Source: Lysobacter sp. Root916
GTDB lineage: Bacteria; Pseudomonadota; Gammaproteobacteria; Xanthomonadales; Xanthomonadaceae
Direction of reading: 5' to 3'
Assembly (NCBI RefSeq): GCF_001429785.1
Contig: NZ_LMJF01000001.1
Coordinates: forward strand, 446,462-510,461
DNA length: 64,000 nt
Shown piece after piece: positions 1 to 9,615 of the stretch. How positions within the stretch are numbered: the first letter of the stretch is position 1; every line of letters starts with the position of its first letter. The translations under genes were made by a program, and so were the position numbers. The notes below the pieces were generated by a model. The model ran no database searches. It was not told where the DNA came from and saw only the letters and a program-made list of their open reading frames with translations.

Positions 1-8
1 GCCTTCAG

Positions 9-34
9 CCCCTCTCCCGCTGGCGGGAGAGGGG
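9..34. repeat. Intergenic palindrome
   Basis: A perfect 12-bp inverted repeat (arms 9-20 and 23-34) with a 2-base loop lies just downstream of the fadJ-like gene. A related but degenerate form (GCCTTCTCCCGCTCGCGGGAG followed by GATGAGGGCG) recurs near 42987-43033. I read it as one of the dispersed GC-rich repeats common in xanthomonads; it could also terminate the minus-strand transcript. The rest of 1-248 shows no supportable gene. Confidence 0.6.
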
Positions 35-248
35 TTGGGGTGAGGGCGCGCGAGGTTACGAATTCGCGCCGTCAGCTCGTACGCTGCGATGGGCCCAAGA
101 CGAACCGTACCGTCGCGCCGCCACAGCGGCCCGCGTCAATGCGGTGGTCAGCGCATGCTGTGAAGCACCCATTCGGGTTTGCGCCGCGGTGCGGCGAGGG
201 CCATGGCAGCCTCGGCAACGCAGGCTGCTGACGCCAGCGCCGCGCCCC

Positions 249-2300
249 TCACGGACGCAGCGCCGGCGAATCCCAACCCGGACGCGGCGCGAAACGATCG
301 CCGTAGCGCGCGTGCAGGGTCTTGAGGCGTTCCAACAGCGCATCGGCGCCGGTTTCGCGCACGTACTGGATCGGGCCGCCGCGGAACGGCGCGAAGCCGG
401 TGCCGAAGATCACGCCCGCATCCAGCAGGTCGGCATCGCTGACCACGCCATCGTGCAGACAGGCCACCGCCTCGTTGACCAGCGGCAGGATCAGGCGATC
501 CTCCAGGTCCGACGGAGTCTGGTAGTCCTTCGGCAGTTCGGGCTTCTGGGCGCGCCCGTTCTCCCACTTGTACAGGCCCTGGCCGTCCTTCTTGCCGCGC
601 TTGTTCGGCTCCACGCCGCTCAACGCCGCCGGCACGCTCAGGCCCAGGAACGGCGCCAGTTCCGCGCCCACGCCCGCAGCCACGTCCAGGCCGACGGTGT
701 CGATCAATTCGATCGGCCCCATCGGCATGCCGAACTTCACCGCGACCTTGTCGATGGCCGGGCCCGGGATGCCCTCGGCGAACGCGGTCGCCGCTTCCAG
801 CATGTACGGGAACAGCACGCGATTGACCAGGAAGCCGGGCGTACCAGCCACCGGCACCGGCAGCTTGTCGATGGCCTTGCAGAACGCCGCCAGGCGCTGC
901 TCCGTCTCCGGCGCCATCGCGTCGTGGCGGATGATTTCGACCAGCGGCATCAGCGCCACCGGATTGAAATAGTGCAGGCCGCCGAACTGGGCCGGACGGC
1001 GGATGTGGTCGCGCAGTTCGACCAGCGGGATCGACGAGGTGTTGGTGGTCAGCAGCGCGTCGGGCTTCATCTTCGGCTCGACCTGATCGTAGAGCTCGCG
1101 CTTGGCCTCGGGCTTTTCGATGATCGCCTCGATCACCAGATCGGCCTGCGCCGCGCCTTCGCCGGCGAGGTCGCCCTTCAAGCGCGCCGCCACCGCCGGA
1201 CGCTTGCTCTCGTCCTTGACCCGCTTGGCGAACAACTCCTGGGCGCGGGTCAGGGCGCCGTCGATGAAACGCTGTTCGCGATCGGACAGGGTGACTTCGA
1301 AGCCCTTGTAGGCCGACCAGGCCGCGATATCGCCGCCCATCACGCCGGCGCCGACCACGTGCACGCGCTGAATCCCATGATCCTTGCCGCCCTGGCCCTT
1401 GAGCCGCTCCTGCAGGAAGAACACCCGGATCAAATTGCGCGCGGTTGGGGTGGAGGCCAGCTTGACCACCGACTTGCGCTCGGCCGCCAGGCGCGCCTGC
1501 ACGCCGCCGCTGCTGCGCGCCCAGGTGTTGATCAGCGCGTACGGAGCGGGGTAGTGCTCCTTGCGCGCCTTGCGCGCGACCTGCTTGGTCAGCATGCCGG
1601 GCAGGATCTTGCGCGCCAGCCAGCTGTTCGTCGCCCAGCCCATGAAGCGCTGCTTGAACGGACGCTGGGTGCCCTTGAGCGCCAGCGCGACCGCGGCGTC
1701 GACCAGCAGCGGCGCTTCCACCACCTTGTCGACCAGGCCGATCGCGCGCGCGTTCGATGCCGACAGCGCGCGGCCGGTGAGCATCATGTCGAACGCGGCC
1801 GGCGCGCCGACCAGGCGCGGCAGGCGCACGCTGCCGCCCCAGCCCGGGTAGATGCCCAGCTTCACTTCCGGCAGGCCGATCCGGGTCGAGGGATCGCTGC
1901 TGGCGACGCGGTAGCGGCAGGCCAGCGAGATTTCGGTGCCGCCGCCCATGCAGAAGCCGTGGATCGCCGCGACCGTGGGGCAGGGCAGTTCGGCCAGACG
2001 CTGGAACACCTGCTGGCCGCGCCGGATCGCGTCGCCGACCGTGCCCTTCTCGTCGAAGGTCTGGAATTCCTTGATGTCGGCGCCGGCGATGAAGCCGGAG
2101 GCCTTGGCCGAACGCAGCACCACGCCCTTGGGCGGGTCCAGCGCCAGCCGCTCCAGCAGCGCGTCGAGCTCGATCAGGACGTCCTGTCCGAAGGTATTGA
2201 CCGACGAGCCGGCGCGGTCGAACGACAGCAGCAGGATGCCGTCCTCCCGCAGCTCGGTCTGCCAATGTTGGAAACGAAGTCCGTCGAGGCCAGCCATCAT
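249..2300 (-). CDS. fadJ: FadJ-type enoyl-CoA hydratase / 3-hydroxyacyl-CoA dehydrogenase
   Basis: This bifunctional beta-oxidation enzyme hydrates 2-enoyl-CoA and oxidises the resulting L-3-hydroxyacyl-CoA with NAD+. The N-terminal crotonase half (about residues 10-290) has the oxyanion and catalytic region GGGTE with Glu123, and GLPEVKLG with Glu145. The Rossmann motif GAGVMG sits at 317-322, and the dehydrogenase His/Glu pair is His443 (LHYFNP) and Glu455. At 683 residues it is slightly shorter than E. coli FadJ (714). Two adjacent ATG codons start the frame; the outer one is given. It diverges from rpoE. The partner thiolase is not in the window and could lie beyond base 1. FadB is the alternative name; the lack of a FadB-like N-terminal isomerase feature was not tested. 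Confidence 0.9.
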   Translation of the reverse strand: MMAGLDGLRFQHWQTELREDGILLLSFDRAGSSVNTFGQDVLIELDALLERLALDPPKGVVLRSAKASGFIAGADIKEFQTFDEKGTVGDAIRRGQQVFQRLAELPCPTVAAIHGFCMGGGTEISLACRYRVASSDPSTRIGLPEVKLGIYPGWGGSVRLPRLVGAPAAFDMMLTGRALSASNARAIGLVDKVVEAPLLVDAAVALALKGTQRPFKQRFMGWATNSWLARKILPGMLTKQVARKARKEHYPAPYALINTWARSSGGVQARLAAERKSVVKLASTPTARNLIRVFFLQERLKGQGGKDHGIQRVHVVGAGVMGGDIAAWSAYKGFEVTLSDREQRFIDGALTRAQELFAKRVKDESKRPAVAARLKGDLAGEGAAQADLVIEAIIEKPEAKRELYDQVEPKMKPDALLTTNTSSIPLVELRDHIRRPAQFGGLHYFNPVALMPLVEIIRHDAMAPETEQRLAAFCKAIDKLPVPVAGTPGFLVNRVLFPYMLEAATAFAEGIPGPAIDKVAVKFGMPMGPIELIDTVGLDVAAGVGAELAPFLGLSVPAALSGVEPNKRGKKDGQGLYKWENGRAQKPELPKDYQTPSDLEDRLILPLVNEAVACLHDGVVSDADLLDAGVIFGTGFAPFRGGPIQYVRETGADALLERLKTLHARYGDRFAPRPGWDSPALRP

Positions 2301-2471
2301 GACTGCACCATCCGTTCAGGTATGGAATATCCCGCTATCATCCCGAGGTTGTTTCGTCGCCGTCAAATCGGCGGCTCCCAGGCCTCGGTTGCGAGCGGCC
2401 CCGGCGCACGCCGCGGCGTGACCCTTGGCGGTTGCGCCGGCGCGGCCCCGGCCCCATTTATGATCGTGATT

Positions 2472-2498
2472 GAACTTTCTCCCGACAGGGTTGTCCCA
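2472..2498 (+). promoter_or_regulatory. Candidate sigma-E (RpoE/AlgU) promoter before rpoE
   Basis: GAACTT (2472-2477) is followed after 16 bases by TCCCA (2494-2498). The -35 box matches the classical sigma-E/AlgU consensus exactly. The -10 box matches TCTGA at 3 of 5 positions. It lies 41 bases before the rpoE ATG, which would fit the autoregulation usual for rpoE operons. The assignment is an inference from motif and position. Confidence 0.4.
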
Positions 2499-2539
2499 TT
2501 GTTCGGCCACGGCCGAGCTGACAGGAGTGCCGGCGCGGC

Positions 2540-3142
2540 ATGGCCGAGAATGAGTTGGACCAAGAGCTGGTCAGGCGTGTCCAGCGTGGCGATAGCACGG
2601 CCTTCGATGCCCTGGTGCGCAAGTACCAGCATCGGATCACCGCGCTGATCGGGCGCTACATACCGGACTGGAGCGAATGCCAGGACGTTGCCCAGGAAAC
2701 CTTCCTGCGCGCTTACCGCGCGCTGCCGAACTTCCGGGGCGATGCGCAGTTCTATACGTGGTTGCACCGGATCGCCGTGAACACCGCCAAGAATTACCTC
2801 GTCGCGCAGAACCGCAGGCCGCCGACCGACGACATCGACGCCGGCGACGCCGAACAGTTCGAGACCGGCATCCGCTTGCGCGACAGCGACACCCCGGAAC
2901 ACGAGTTGCTGCGCCAGGAGATCGAACGCACGGTGATGCACGCGGTCGAATCCCTGCCGGAGGAACTGCGGGCCGCGATCACCCTGCGCGAGGTGGACGG
3001 CCTGAGCTACGAGGAAATCGCGCAGAAGATGGGCTGCCCGATCGGCACCGTGCGTTCGCGGATCTTCCGCGCCCGCGAGGCGATCGACATCGAGCTGCGG
3101 CCCCTGCTGGATAACCAAGACACCCGCGAGCGCGCCCACTGA
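2540..3142 (+). CDS. rpoE: RNA polymerase sigma factor RpoE (sigma-E/AlgU)
   Basis: This is the extracytoplasmic-function sigma factor that directs RNA polymerase to envelope-stress promoters. Region 2 (about residues 15-85) holds the core-binding and -10 recognition segment, including QDVAQETFLRAY. Region 4 (about 130-190) has the helix-turn-helix with YEEIAQKMGCPIGTVRSRIF. The 200-residue length is normal for the family. It is followed with a one-base gap by its anti-sigma gene rseA and then by a Do-family protease, the conserved rpoE-rseA-mucD order of xanthomonads and pseudomonads. A candidate self-recognised promoter lies upstream at 2472-2498. Confidence 0.96.
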   Translation: MAENELDQELVRRVQRGDSTAFDALVRKYQHRITALIGRYIPDWSECQDVAQETFLRAYRALPNFRGDAQFYTWLHRIAVNTAKNYLVAQNRRPPTDDIDAGDAEQFETGIRLRDSDTPEHELLRQEIERTVMHAVESLPEELRAAITLREVDGLSYEEIAQKMGCPIGTVRSRIFRAREAIDIELRPLLDNQDTRERAH

Positions 3143-3143
3143 T

Positions 3144-4010
3144 ATGACGTCCAACGCAGCCTCCAACGAGCACGGCATTCCCACCGACCGCGAAGCCCTG
3201 AGCGCACTGTTCGACGGCGAGCTCGACGGCGATGCCGCCCGCTTCGCCCTCAAGCGCCTGAGCCATGACGCCCAATGGCGCCGCGCCTGCGGCAGCTGGC
3301 AGTTGTGCGGCGATGCCCTGCGCGGGCAGGCCGCCGGCATCGCCGCGCCGGATTTCGCCGACCGCGTCGCCGCGGCGATCGCCGCCGAAGCCGCGACCGC
3401 GCAGGCCGCCGCACCCGCGGCCGCTCCGGCCAGCCGTCGCGGCTGGATCGGCGGCGCCCTGGCCGCCTCGGTGGCGGTGGCGGCCCTGTTCGTGGCGCGT
3501 CCGTTCGCCAACGACAGCGCCCCCGATGCGGCCGCGCCGCAGACCCAGGTCGCCAGCGCCGATGCCGGCAGCGCACCGGCCGCGCCGTCGCCGCAGAACC
3601 CCGAGCAGCAGGCCGCCGGTCTCGGTGCCGCCGCGGTCGCGGTGGCCGAAGTGCCGCGCCGCATCGCCGAACGCCGCAGCTCGCGCGGGCAGACCCAGCG
3701 CGCCGCCCTGCGTCGCCAAACCCAAACCCAGACCCAGGCCGTCGCCGCCGCGCCCGCGATCGAAGTGGCGGCCGCCAGCGCCGGCGCCGCCGCCAATCCG
3801 TTCCGGCCCCAGCACAGCGACGCGCCGTCGCGGCCGTGGCCACGCGCGGTGTTGCCGAACTATCCGGCCACTGGTGGCTTCACCGCCAGCTACGGCAGCA
3901 GCAGCGCCAGCGCGCGTTCGTTCTATCCCTTCGAGCCCAGCGCGTCCGACTCGGCGCCGGTGCAGCCGCCGCCGGCGCCCGAACCCGAAAGCCGGATGCC
4001 GCAGCCGTAA
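3144..4010 (+). CDS. rseA: Sigma-E factor negative regulatory protein RseA
   Basis: This is the inner-membrane anti-sigma factor expected to hold RpoE until regulated proteolysis. The N-terminal cytoplasmic domain (about residues 12-60) has the RseA signature region LSALFDGELDGD and a WRRACGSWQLCGDALRG segment. One transmembrane helix follows (about 103-122). The rest is a periplasmic, Ala/Pro/Gln-rich low-complexity tail that looks poorly ordered and lacks an obvious RseB-binding domain. At 288 residues it is longer than E. coli RseA (216). The start codon lies one base after the rpoE stop, so the two genes are probably translationally coupled. Confidence 0.88.
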   Translation: MTSNAASNEHGIPTDREALSALFDGELDGDAARFALKRLSHDAQWRRACGSWQLCGDALRGQAAGIAAPDFADRVAAAIAAEAATAQAAAPAAAPASRRGWIGGALAASVAVAALFVARPFANDSAPDAAAPQTQVASADAGSAPAAPSPQNPEQQAAGLGAAAVAVAEVPRRIAERRSSRGQTQRAALRRQTQTQTQAVAAAPAIEVAAASAGAAANPFRPQHSDAPSRPWPRAVLPNYPATGGFTASYGSSSASARSFYPFEPSASDSAPVQPPPAPEPESRMPQP

Positions 4011-4152
4011 GCGGCCGCGGCGGCGGAGCGCGAAGCCCGCGTGCCTGACTCGCCGCGCCGCGCATCCGCCCGCACTCTCTCAGTCGTTCCCCCGATCACG
4101 CGCGGCCCGGCGGCCGCGCGGCCAAATCTCCGCAACCTTCGAGGCCGATTCC

Positions 4153-5667
4153 ATGACTCGTCCGCTTCGCTCTATCGCCTTGACCACTGCCCTGGTCGCC
4201 CTGCTGCCGGCCGCCTGCACCGCGCAGACTCCCAGCACTCCGATCGCGCCGCCGCCGGCCGCGACGCCGTCCGCGCCGCTGGTCAGCGGTCTACCCGATT
4301 TCACCGCCCTGGTGCAGCGGGTCGGTCCGGCCGTGGTCAACGTGCGCGCCGAGATCGCGCCGCGCCGCGCCAGCCGCGGCCAGGGTCAGATGCCGAACGA
4401 GGAGGAGATTCCGGAAATCTTCCGCCGCTTCTTCGGCCCCGACATGCCGGGGGGTCCGCAGGGCCCGCGCGGTCCGCGCGGCGGCGGCAATTCGCTGGGC
4501 ACCGGCTTCCTGATTTCGCAGGACGGTTATGTGCTGACCAACCATCACGTGGTCGACGGCGCCGACACGGTCAAGGTCACCTTGTCCGATCGCCGCGAGT
4601 TCACCGCCAAGGTGGTCGGCAGCGACGAGCAGTCCGACGTCGCCCTGCTCAAGATCGACGCCAAGAGCCTGCCGTTCCTGCGCCTGGCCAACGCCAGCCT
4701 GACCAAGCCCGGGCAGTGGGTGATCGCGATCGGTTCGCCGTTCGGCCTGGATCACTCGGTCACCGCCGGCATCGTCAGCGCGGTCGGCCGTATGAATCCC
4801 TACGCCGACCAGCAGTACGTGCCCTTCATCCAGACCGACGTCGCCATCAACCAGGGCAACTCCGGCGGCCCGCTGCTCAACACCAGCGGCGAGGTGGTCG
4901 GCATCAATTCGCAGATCTTCTCCAACTCCGGCGGCTACATGGGCGTGAGTTTCGCGATCCCGATCGACGTGGCGATGAACTCGGCCGAACAGCTGCGCGC
5001 GACCGGCAAGGTCCAGCGCGGCCTGCTCGGCGTGGGCGTGCAAGCGATCACCTCTGAAAGCGCCAAGGGCCTGGGCCTGTCGGATTCGCGCGGCGCCCTG
5101 GTCAACAGCGTGCAGGCCGGCGGCGCGGCCGAGAAGGCTGGGATCCAGCTCGGCGACGTGATCCTGGCGGTCAACGACCGCCCGGTGAACACCTCCAGCG
5201 ACCTGCCGCCGCTGATCGGCGCACTGGCGCCGGGGGCCAAGGTCAAGTTGGAGATCAACCGCGGCGGCAAGGTCCTGACCGAGCAAGTGGTGCTGGGCGC
5301 CCTGGGCGCCGAGGTCGCCGGCGCGCCCGGTCCGGCCGCCAACGACGACAGCGCCGCGGCCCCGGGCCGAGGCGGCAGCAACGCGCTGGGCCTGGTCGGC
5401 CAGGATTTGGCCGCGAACGCGCGCCAGCGCCTGGGCCTGAAGGCGGGCGAGGGCGTGCTGGTGCAGACGCCGGGCGAGGCCGCGGGCGAGGCCGGGCTGC
5501 GCCCGGGCGACGTGGTGCTGTCGGTCGGCCGCACCGCAGTCGGCAGCGCCTCGGCGCTGAACCGCGAGCTGGCCGGGGTGCGTCCGGGCGACACCGTGAT
5601 GCTGCTGGTGCGCCGCGGCGCGGCGACCCAGTTCATCGCGGTCACCGCCGAGGCGAAAGCCGGCTGA
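4153..5667 (+). CDS. mucD: Do-family periplasmic serine endoprotease (MucD/DegP-like)
   Basis: This protease degrades or holds misfolded envelope proteins. The 504-residue product has a signal peptide (about residues 1-22, ending near LPAACTAQ; a weak lipobox is possible). A trypsin-like domain follows with catalytic His132 (LTNHHVV), Asp162 (SDVALL) and Ser237 (GNSGGP), then two PDZ domains (roughly 275-365 and 400-500). A Gly/Pro-rich loop (GGPQGPRGPRGGG) precedes the core. The ATG at 4153 was chosen because the signal peptide begins there, although the frame stays open far upstream. Its place after rpoE-rseA matches mucD of pseudomonads and xanthomonads. Confidence 0.93.
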   Translation: MTRPLRSIALTTALVALLPAACTAQTPSTPIAPPPAATPSAPLVSGLPDFTALVQRVGPAVVNVRAEIAPRRASRGQGQMPNEEEIPEIFRRFFGPDMPGGPQGPRGPRGGGNSLGTGFLISQDGYVLTNHHVVDGADTVKVTLSDRREFTAKVVGSDEQSDVALLKIDAKSLPFLRLANASLTKPGQWVIAIGSPFGLDHSVTAGIVSAVGRMNPYADQQYVPFIQTDVAINQGNSGGPLLNTSGEVVGINSQIFSNSGGYMGVSFAIPIDVAMNSAEQLRATGKVQRGLLGVGVQAITSESAKGLGLSDSRGALVNSVQAGGAAEKAGIQLGDVILAVNDRPVNTSSDLPPLIGALAPGAKVKLEINRGGKVLTEQVVLGALGAEVAGAPGPAANDDSAAAPGRGGSNALGLVGQDLAANARQRLGLKAGEGVLVQTPGEAAGEAGLRPGDVVLSVGRTAVGSASALNRELAGVRPGDTVMLLVRRGAATQFIAVTAEAKAG

Positions 5668-5773
5668 GGTGGGCACGCGCCCGCCCTGGGGCGGGCGCGG
5701 GGCATGGGTACGGCGCGGTATGCGATAATCTCCCGTTAACTCTCTGGAACCGGTGAGCTTCGCGCCGTCCCGC

Positions 5774-7567
5774 ATGCAGCAGATCAGAAACTTCTCCATC
5801 ATCGCTCACGTCGACCACGGCAAATCGACCCTGGCCGACCGCATCATCCAGCTCTGCGGAGGCCTGGAGGCGCGCGAGATGGAAGCGCAGGTGCTCGATT
5901 CCAACCCGATCGAGCGCGAGCGCGGCATCACCATCAAGGCGCAGTCCGTGTCCTTGCCCTACAAGGCGAAGGACGGTCAGGTCTACCAGCTCAATTTCAT
6001 CGACACCCCCGGCCACGTCGACTTCAGCTACGAAGTCAGCCGCTCGCTGGCCGCCTGCGAAGGCGCGCTGCTGGTGGTGGACGCCGCCCAGGGCGTGGAA
6101 GCGCAGTCGGTCGCCAACTGCTACACCGCGGTCGAGCAGGGCCTGGAAGTGGTGCCCGTGCTCAACAAGATCGACCTGCCCACCGCCGACATCGCGCGCG
6201 CCAAGGCCGAGATCGAGGCGGTGATCGGCATCGACGCCGAGGACGCGGTCGCGATCAGCGCCAAGACCGGCCTCAACGTGGTCGACGTGCTGGAAGCGAT
6301 CGTGCATCGCATCCCGCCGCCCAAGCCGCGCGACACCGACAAGCTGCAGGCGCTGATCATCGACTCCTGGTTCGACAACTACCTGGGCGTGGTCTCGCTG
6401 GTGCGGGTCATGCAGGGCGAGATCGTGCCGGGCAGCAAGATCCTGGTGATGTCGACCGGCCGCACCCATCTGGTCGACAAGGTCGGCGTGTTCACGCCCA
6501 AGCGCAAGGACCTGCCCAAGCTGGGCGCCGGCGAAGTGGGCTGGATCAACGCCAGCATCAAGGACGTGCACGGCGCGCCGGTCGGCGACACCCTGACTCT
6601 GGCCTCCGATCCGGCCAGCAAGCCGCTGCCGGGCTTCCAGGAGATGCAGCCGCGCGTGTTCGCCGGCCTGTTCCCGGTCGACGCCGAGGACTACCCGGAC
6701 CTGCGCGAAGCGCTGGAGAAGCTGCGCCTCAACGACGCCGCGCTGCGCTTCGAGCCGGAAAGCTCCGAGGCCATGGGCTTCGGCTTCCGCTGCGGCTTCC
6801 TGGGCATGCTGCACATGGAGATCGTGCAGGAGCGCCTGGAGCGCGAGTACGACCTCAACCTGATCAGCACCGCGCCGACGGTGATCTACGAAGTGCTCAA
6901 GACCGACGGCACCACCATGCCGCTGGACAATCCGGCCAAGCTGCCTCAGGTCAACATGATCGAGGAGATCCGCGAGCCGATCATCCGCGCCAACATCCTC
7001 ACGCCGCCGGACTACGTCGGCAACGTGATCACCTTGTGCGAGGAAAAGCGCGGTAGCCAGATCGGCATCACCTACATGGGCAACCAGGTCCAGATCAGCT
7101 ACGAGCTGCCGATGGCCGAGGTGGTGCTGGACTTCTTCGACCGCCTCAAGTCGGTCTCGCGCGGCTACGCCTCGCTGGACTACCAGTTCCTGCGCTTCCA
7201 GGCCGGTCCGTTCGTGCGCGTGGACACGCTGATCAACGGCGACAAGGTCGACGCGCTCAGCATCATCACCCACCGCGCCCACGCCGATCGCCGCGGCCGC
7301 GAGATCTCCGAAAAGATGCGCGAACTGATTCCGCGCCAGATGTTCGACGTCGCCATCCAGGCCGCGGTCGGCTCGCAGATCATCGCCCGCAGCACGGTCA
7401 AGGCGATGCGCAAGAACGTGCTGGCCAAGTGCTACGGCGGCGACATCAGCCGTAAGAAGAAGCTCCTCGAGAAGCAGAAAGAGGGCAAGAAGCGCATGAA
7501 GCAGGTGGGGCGCGTGGAGATTCCGCAGGAAGCGTTCCTGGCGGTATTGCAGGTGGACAACAAATGA
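5774..7567 (+). CDS. lepA: Elongation factor 4 (LepA), ribosome back-translocating GTPase
   Basis: EF4 is a translational GTPase that acts on stalled or mistranslocated ribosomes. The P-loop AHVDHGKST is at residues 11-19, followed by the switch segment RERGITI, the G3 box DTPGHVDF and the G4 box NKID. The C-terminal domain ends [10 protein letters not shown], typical of LepA. From the ATG at 5774 the protein has 597 residues, against 599 in E. coli, and starts [10 protein letters not shown] like its homologues. A GTG seven codons upstream (5753) keeps the frame open and has a weak GGA upstream, so it is a possible alternative. lepB follows, as in most gammaproteobacteria. Confidence 0.95.
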   Translation: MQQIRNFSIIAHVDHGKSTLADRIIQLCGGLEAREMEAQVLDSNPIERERGITIKAQSVSLPYKAKDGQVYQLNFIDTPGHVDFSYEVSRSLAACEGALLVVDAAQGVEAQSVANCYTAVEQGLEVVPVLNKIDLPTADIARAKAEIEAVIGIDAEDAVAISAKTGLNVVDVLEAIVHRIPPPKPRDTDKLQALIIDSWFDNYLGVVSLVRVMQGEIVPGSKILVMSTGRTHLVDKVGVFTPKRKDLPKLGAGEVGWINASIKDVHGAPVGDTLTLASDPASKPLPGFQEMQPRVFAGLFPVDAEDYPDLREALEKLRLNDAALRFEPESSEAMGFGFRCGFLGMLHMEIVQERLEREYDLNLISTAPTVIYEVLKTDGTTMPLDNPAKLPQVNMIEEIREPIIRANILTPPDYVGNVITLCEEKRGSQIGITYMGNQVQISYELPMAEVVLDFFDRLKSVSRGYASLDYQFLRFQAGPFVRVDTLINGDKVDALSIITHRAHADRRGREISEKMRELIPRQMFDVAIQAAVGSQIIARSTVKAMRKNVLAKCYGGDISRKKKLLEKQKEGKKRMKQVGRVEIPQEAFLAVLQVDNK

Positions 7568-7660
7568 AGCCGGGATTCGAGATTCGGGATTCGGGATGCG
7601 GCCGAGTGCACGTTTCCCGGCTATCCCAAGCTCCAATCCCTAATCCCGAATCCCCGCTCC
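7568..7660. repeat. Imperfect inverted repeat of GGGATTCGGGATTCGGGA type
   Basis: Between lepA and lepB, tandem GGGATTCG units (about 7571-7596) face complementary AATCCC units (about 7633-7654). The same repeat architecture recurs before rlmD (14919-15033) and before ispG (47997-48087). It would form a long hairpin in the RNA and could attenuate or process the lepA-lepB message; its role is unknown. Confidence 0.7.
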
Positions 7661-7672
7661 GAAGGAGCTTGC

Positions 7673-8458
7673 ATGCGCTGGTTTGAAATCGCACTGGTAT
7701 CGCTGACGTTGTTCTCGGGCGCCGTCTGGCTGCTCGACAAACTGTTCCTGGCCAAGCGCCGCGCCGCGCGCGAGGGCTTGCTGGACGACGGCAAGGAGCC
7801 GGTCCTGGTCGACTACTCCAAGGCCTTCTTTCCGGTGCTGTTGGTGGTGCTGGTGCTGCGCAGCTTCATCGCCGAGCCGTTCCGGATTCCCTCGAACTCG
7901 ATGATGCCGACCCTACTGACCGGCGATTTCATCCTGGTCAACAAGTTCACCTACGGCCTGCGCCTGCCGATCAGCAACCAGAAGGTCGTGTCGCTGGGCG
8001 AGCCCAAGCGCGGCGACGTGGTCGTGTTCAAGCCGCCGCACCACCCCGAGCAGGACTGGATCAAGCGCGTGGTCGGCCTGCCCGGCGACCGCGTGAGCTA
8101 TCACGACAATCAGGTGACGGTGAACGGCGAGGTCCTGAAGTACACCCCGATCGGCACCTACGAGGGGCACGGCAACGGCACCGAGATGACGGGCTCGCAG
8201 GAACTGGCGGAGAATCTGCTCGGGCGCGAGCACCGCGTCCTGGAGCGGACCAATTTGCCGTTGCTCGATCAAGGAGAGGGCGATTGGGTGGTTCCGGCCG
8301 GTCACTATTTTGTGATGGGCGACAATCGTGATAATAGCGAGGACAGCCGATACTGGGGCTTCCTGCCGGAGCGGAACCTGAGGGGCAAGGCGTTCCTGAT
8401 CTGGATGAACGTCGATGGGGGCGTGGATTTCTCGCGTATCGGCAACAGTATTCCGTGA
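7673..8458 (+). CDS. lepB: Signal peptidase I
   Basis: Leader peptidase is a membrane enzyme that removes signal peptides from exported preproteins. There are two N-terminal membrane segments (about residues 3-22 and 50-66). The catalytic Ser76 is in PSNSMMP and the general-base Lys131 is in DWIKRVVGLPGD. Box E (MGDNRDNSEDSR) lies near the C terminus. The 261-residue length is normal for xanthomonads. A GGAG ribosome binding site (in GAAGGAGCTT) precedes the ATG. The window encodes many secreted proteins, so this enzyme is relevant to them, but it is an ordinary housekeeping gene. Confidence 0.96.
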   Translation: MRWFEIALVSLTLFSGAVWLLDKLFLAKRRAAREGLLDDGKEPVLVDYSKAFFPVLLVVLVLRSFIAEPFRIPSNSMMPTLLTGDFILVNKFTYGLRLPISNQKVVSLGEPKRGDVVVFKPPHHPEQDWIKRVVGLPGDRVSYHDNQVTVNGEVLKYTPIGTYEGHGNGTEMTGSQELAENLLGREHRVLERTNLPLLDQGEGDWVVPAGHYFVMGDNRDNSEDSRYWGFLPERNLRGKAFLIWMNVDGGVDFSRIGNSIP

Positions 8459-8522
8459 CGGCACCCGCCGTCGCGGTAGGGTGACAATCAACAAATCGCG
8501 TCTTACGACGGGGGATGATCGG

Positions 8523-8906
8523 ATGAAGCGTAATCAGAGCGGCATGACCCTGATCGGGTTCATCATCGTGCTGGCGGTGGTCGGTGTATTCGTCTACATG
8601 GGCATGAAGCTGATCCCGATGTATACCGAGTATTACGGGGTCAAGCGGGCTCTGACGAGCCTGGCGGCCGAGCCGGGCATCGCCGATCGCGATCCGGCGA
8701 AGATCGAGGATCTGTTCTTCCGCCGTCTGTATGTGAGCTACGCAGACAACGTGAAGCACGAGCACGTGAAGATCCAGCGCAAGGGTTCCGGTTACGAAAT
8801 CCTGGTGAACTACGAAGTACGTCGTCAGCTGATCGCCAATCTTGATGTGGTCGGCAGGTTCGAAGCTCATCAGGATATCGTCCGTGGCGGCGGTGGTGCC
8901 GACTGA
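8523..8906 (+). CDS. DUF4845 single-pass membrane protein
   Basis: This is a 127-residue protein of unknown function. After [14 protein letters not shown] comes one hydrophobic helix (about residues 8-29), similar to a type IV pilin-like N terminus but without a clear prepilin cleavage context. A periplasmic alpha/beta domain follows (about 35-120). Proteins of this family sit between lepB and rnc in many gammaproteobacteria. The ATG at 8523 was chosen over an earlier in-frame ATG at 8415, which lies within lepB. The end overlaps the probable start of rnc by 23 bases, which suggests translational coupling. Confidence 0.85.
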   Translation: MKRNQSGMTLIGFIIVLAVVGVFVYMGMKLIPMYTEYYGVKRALTSLAAEPGIADRDPAKIEDLFFRRLYVSYADNVKHEHVKIQRKGSGYEILVNYEVRRQLIANLDVVGRFEAHQDIVRGGGGAD

Positions 8907-9561
8907 TCGCATCGAACACCGGTTCGCGAATCCGGGCCTGCTGGAGCAGGCCCTGACCCATCGCAGCGCCGGTGCGCCGCATAATGAGCGGCTGGAGTTC
9001 CTCGGCGACTCGCTGGTCAATCTGATCGTCGCCGAAGCCCTGTACGTGCGTTGGCCGCAGGCCGACGAGGGCGCGCTCACGCGCGCGCGCGCCGAGCTGG
9101 TGCGCGAATCCGCGCTGGCGCCGATCGCACGCAGCCTGGAACTGGGCGCGCGCCTGACCCTGGGCCCCGGCGAGATGAAGTCGGGCGGCCACCGTCGCGA
9201 CTCCATCCTGGCCGACGCGCTGGAAGCGGTGGTCGCCGCGATCTACCTCGACGCCGGTTTCGAAGCCTGCCGGGCGCGCGTGCTGCCCTGGTTCGAGGCC
9301 GCGATGGCGGCGCTGCCGCCGCCGCACAAGGTCGGCAAGGACGCCAAAACCCGCTTGCAGGAGTGGCTGCAGGGCCGGCAGAAACCGCTGCCGCTGTACG
9401 CCCTGCTGTCGGAGTCCGGCGAGGACCACGCCAAGAGCTTCCGGGTCAGCTGCAGCATCGCCCAGCCGCTGATCGCCACCGAGGGCGAAGCCGGATCGCG
9501 CCGCGCCGCCGAGCAGCTGGCCGCCGAGGCCGCGCTGCGCCAACTGGACCCGAATTACTGA
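8884..9561 (+). CDS. rnc: Ribonuclease III
   Basis: RNase III cleaves double-stranded RNA, including rRNA precursors and hairpins in mRNA. The endonuclease domain (about residues 8-145) has the signature [12 protein letters not shown] and the second acidic cluster near [13 protein letters not shown]. The double-stranded-RNA-binding domain is about 150-222, with [15 protein letters not shown] at its end. No ATG fits. GTG codons at 8884, 8893 and 8896 are all plausible, and the first is given; the start is uncertain by a few residues. era follows, as in most proteobacteria. Confidence 0.92.
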   Translation: MAAVVPTDRIEHRFANPGLLEQALTHRSAGAPHNERLEFLGDSLVNLIVAEALYVRWPQADEGALTRARAELVRESALAPIARSLELGARLTLGPGEMKSGGHRRDSILADALEAVVAAIYLDAGFEACRARVLPWFEAAMAALPPPHKVGKDAKTRLQEWLQGRQKPLPLYALLSESGEDHAKSFRVSCSIAQPLIATEGEAGSRRAAEQLAAEAALRQLDPNY

Positions 9562-9615
9562 ATCCCGGCCGCCGGCCGGTTTGCCCTCGGGCCCGCACAC
9601 GCGGACAATCCACGC

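Noticed and set aside
144-2648. 834-codon plus-strand frame opposite the fadJ-like gene
   Set aside because: It is the GC-rich antisense shadow of a well-recognised enzyme and has no protein-like motif.
3265-4152. Upstream extension of the MucD frame
   Set aside because: It overlaps rseA in another frame and is Arg/Pro-rich nonsense; the signal peptide begins at 4153.
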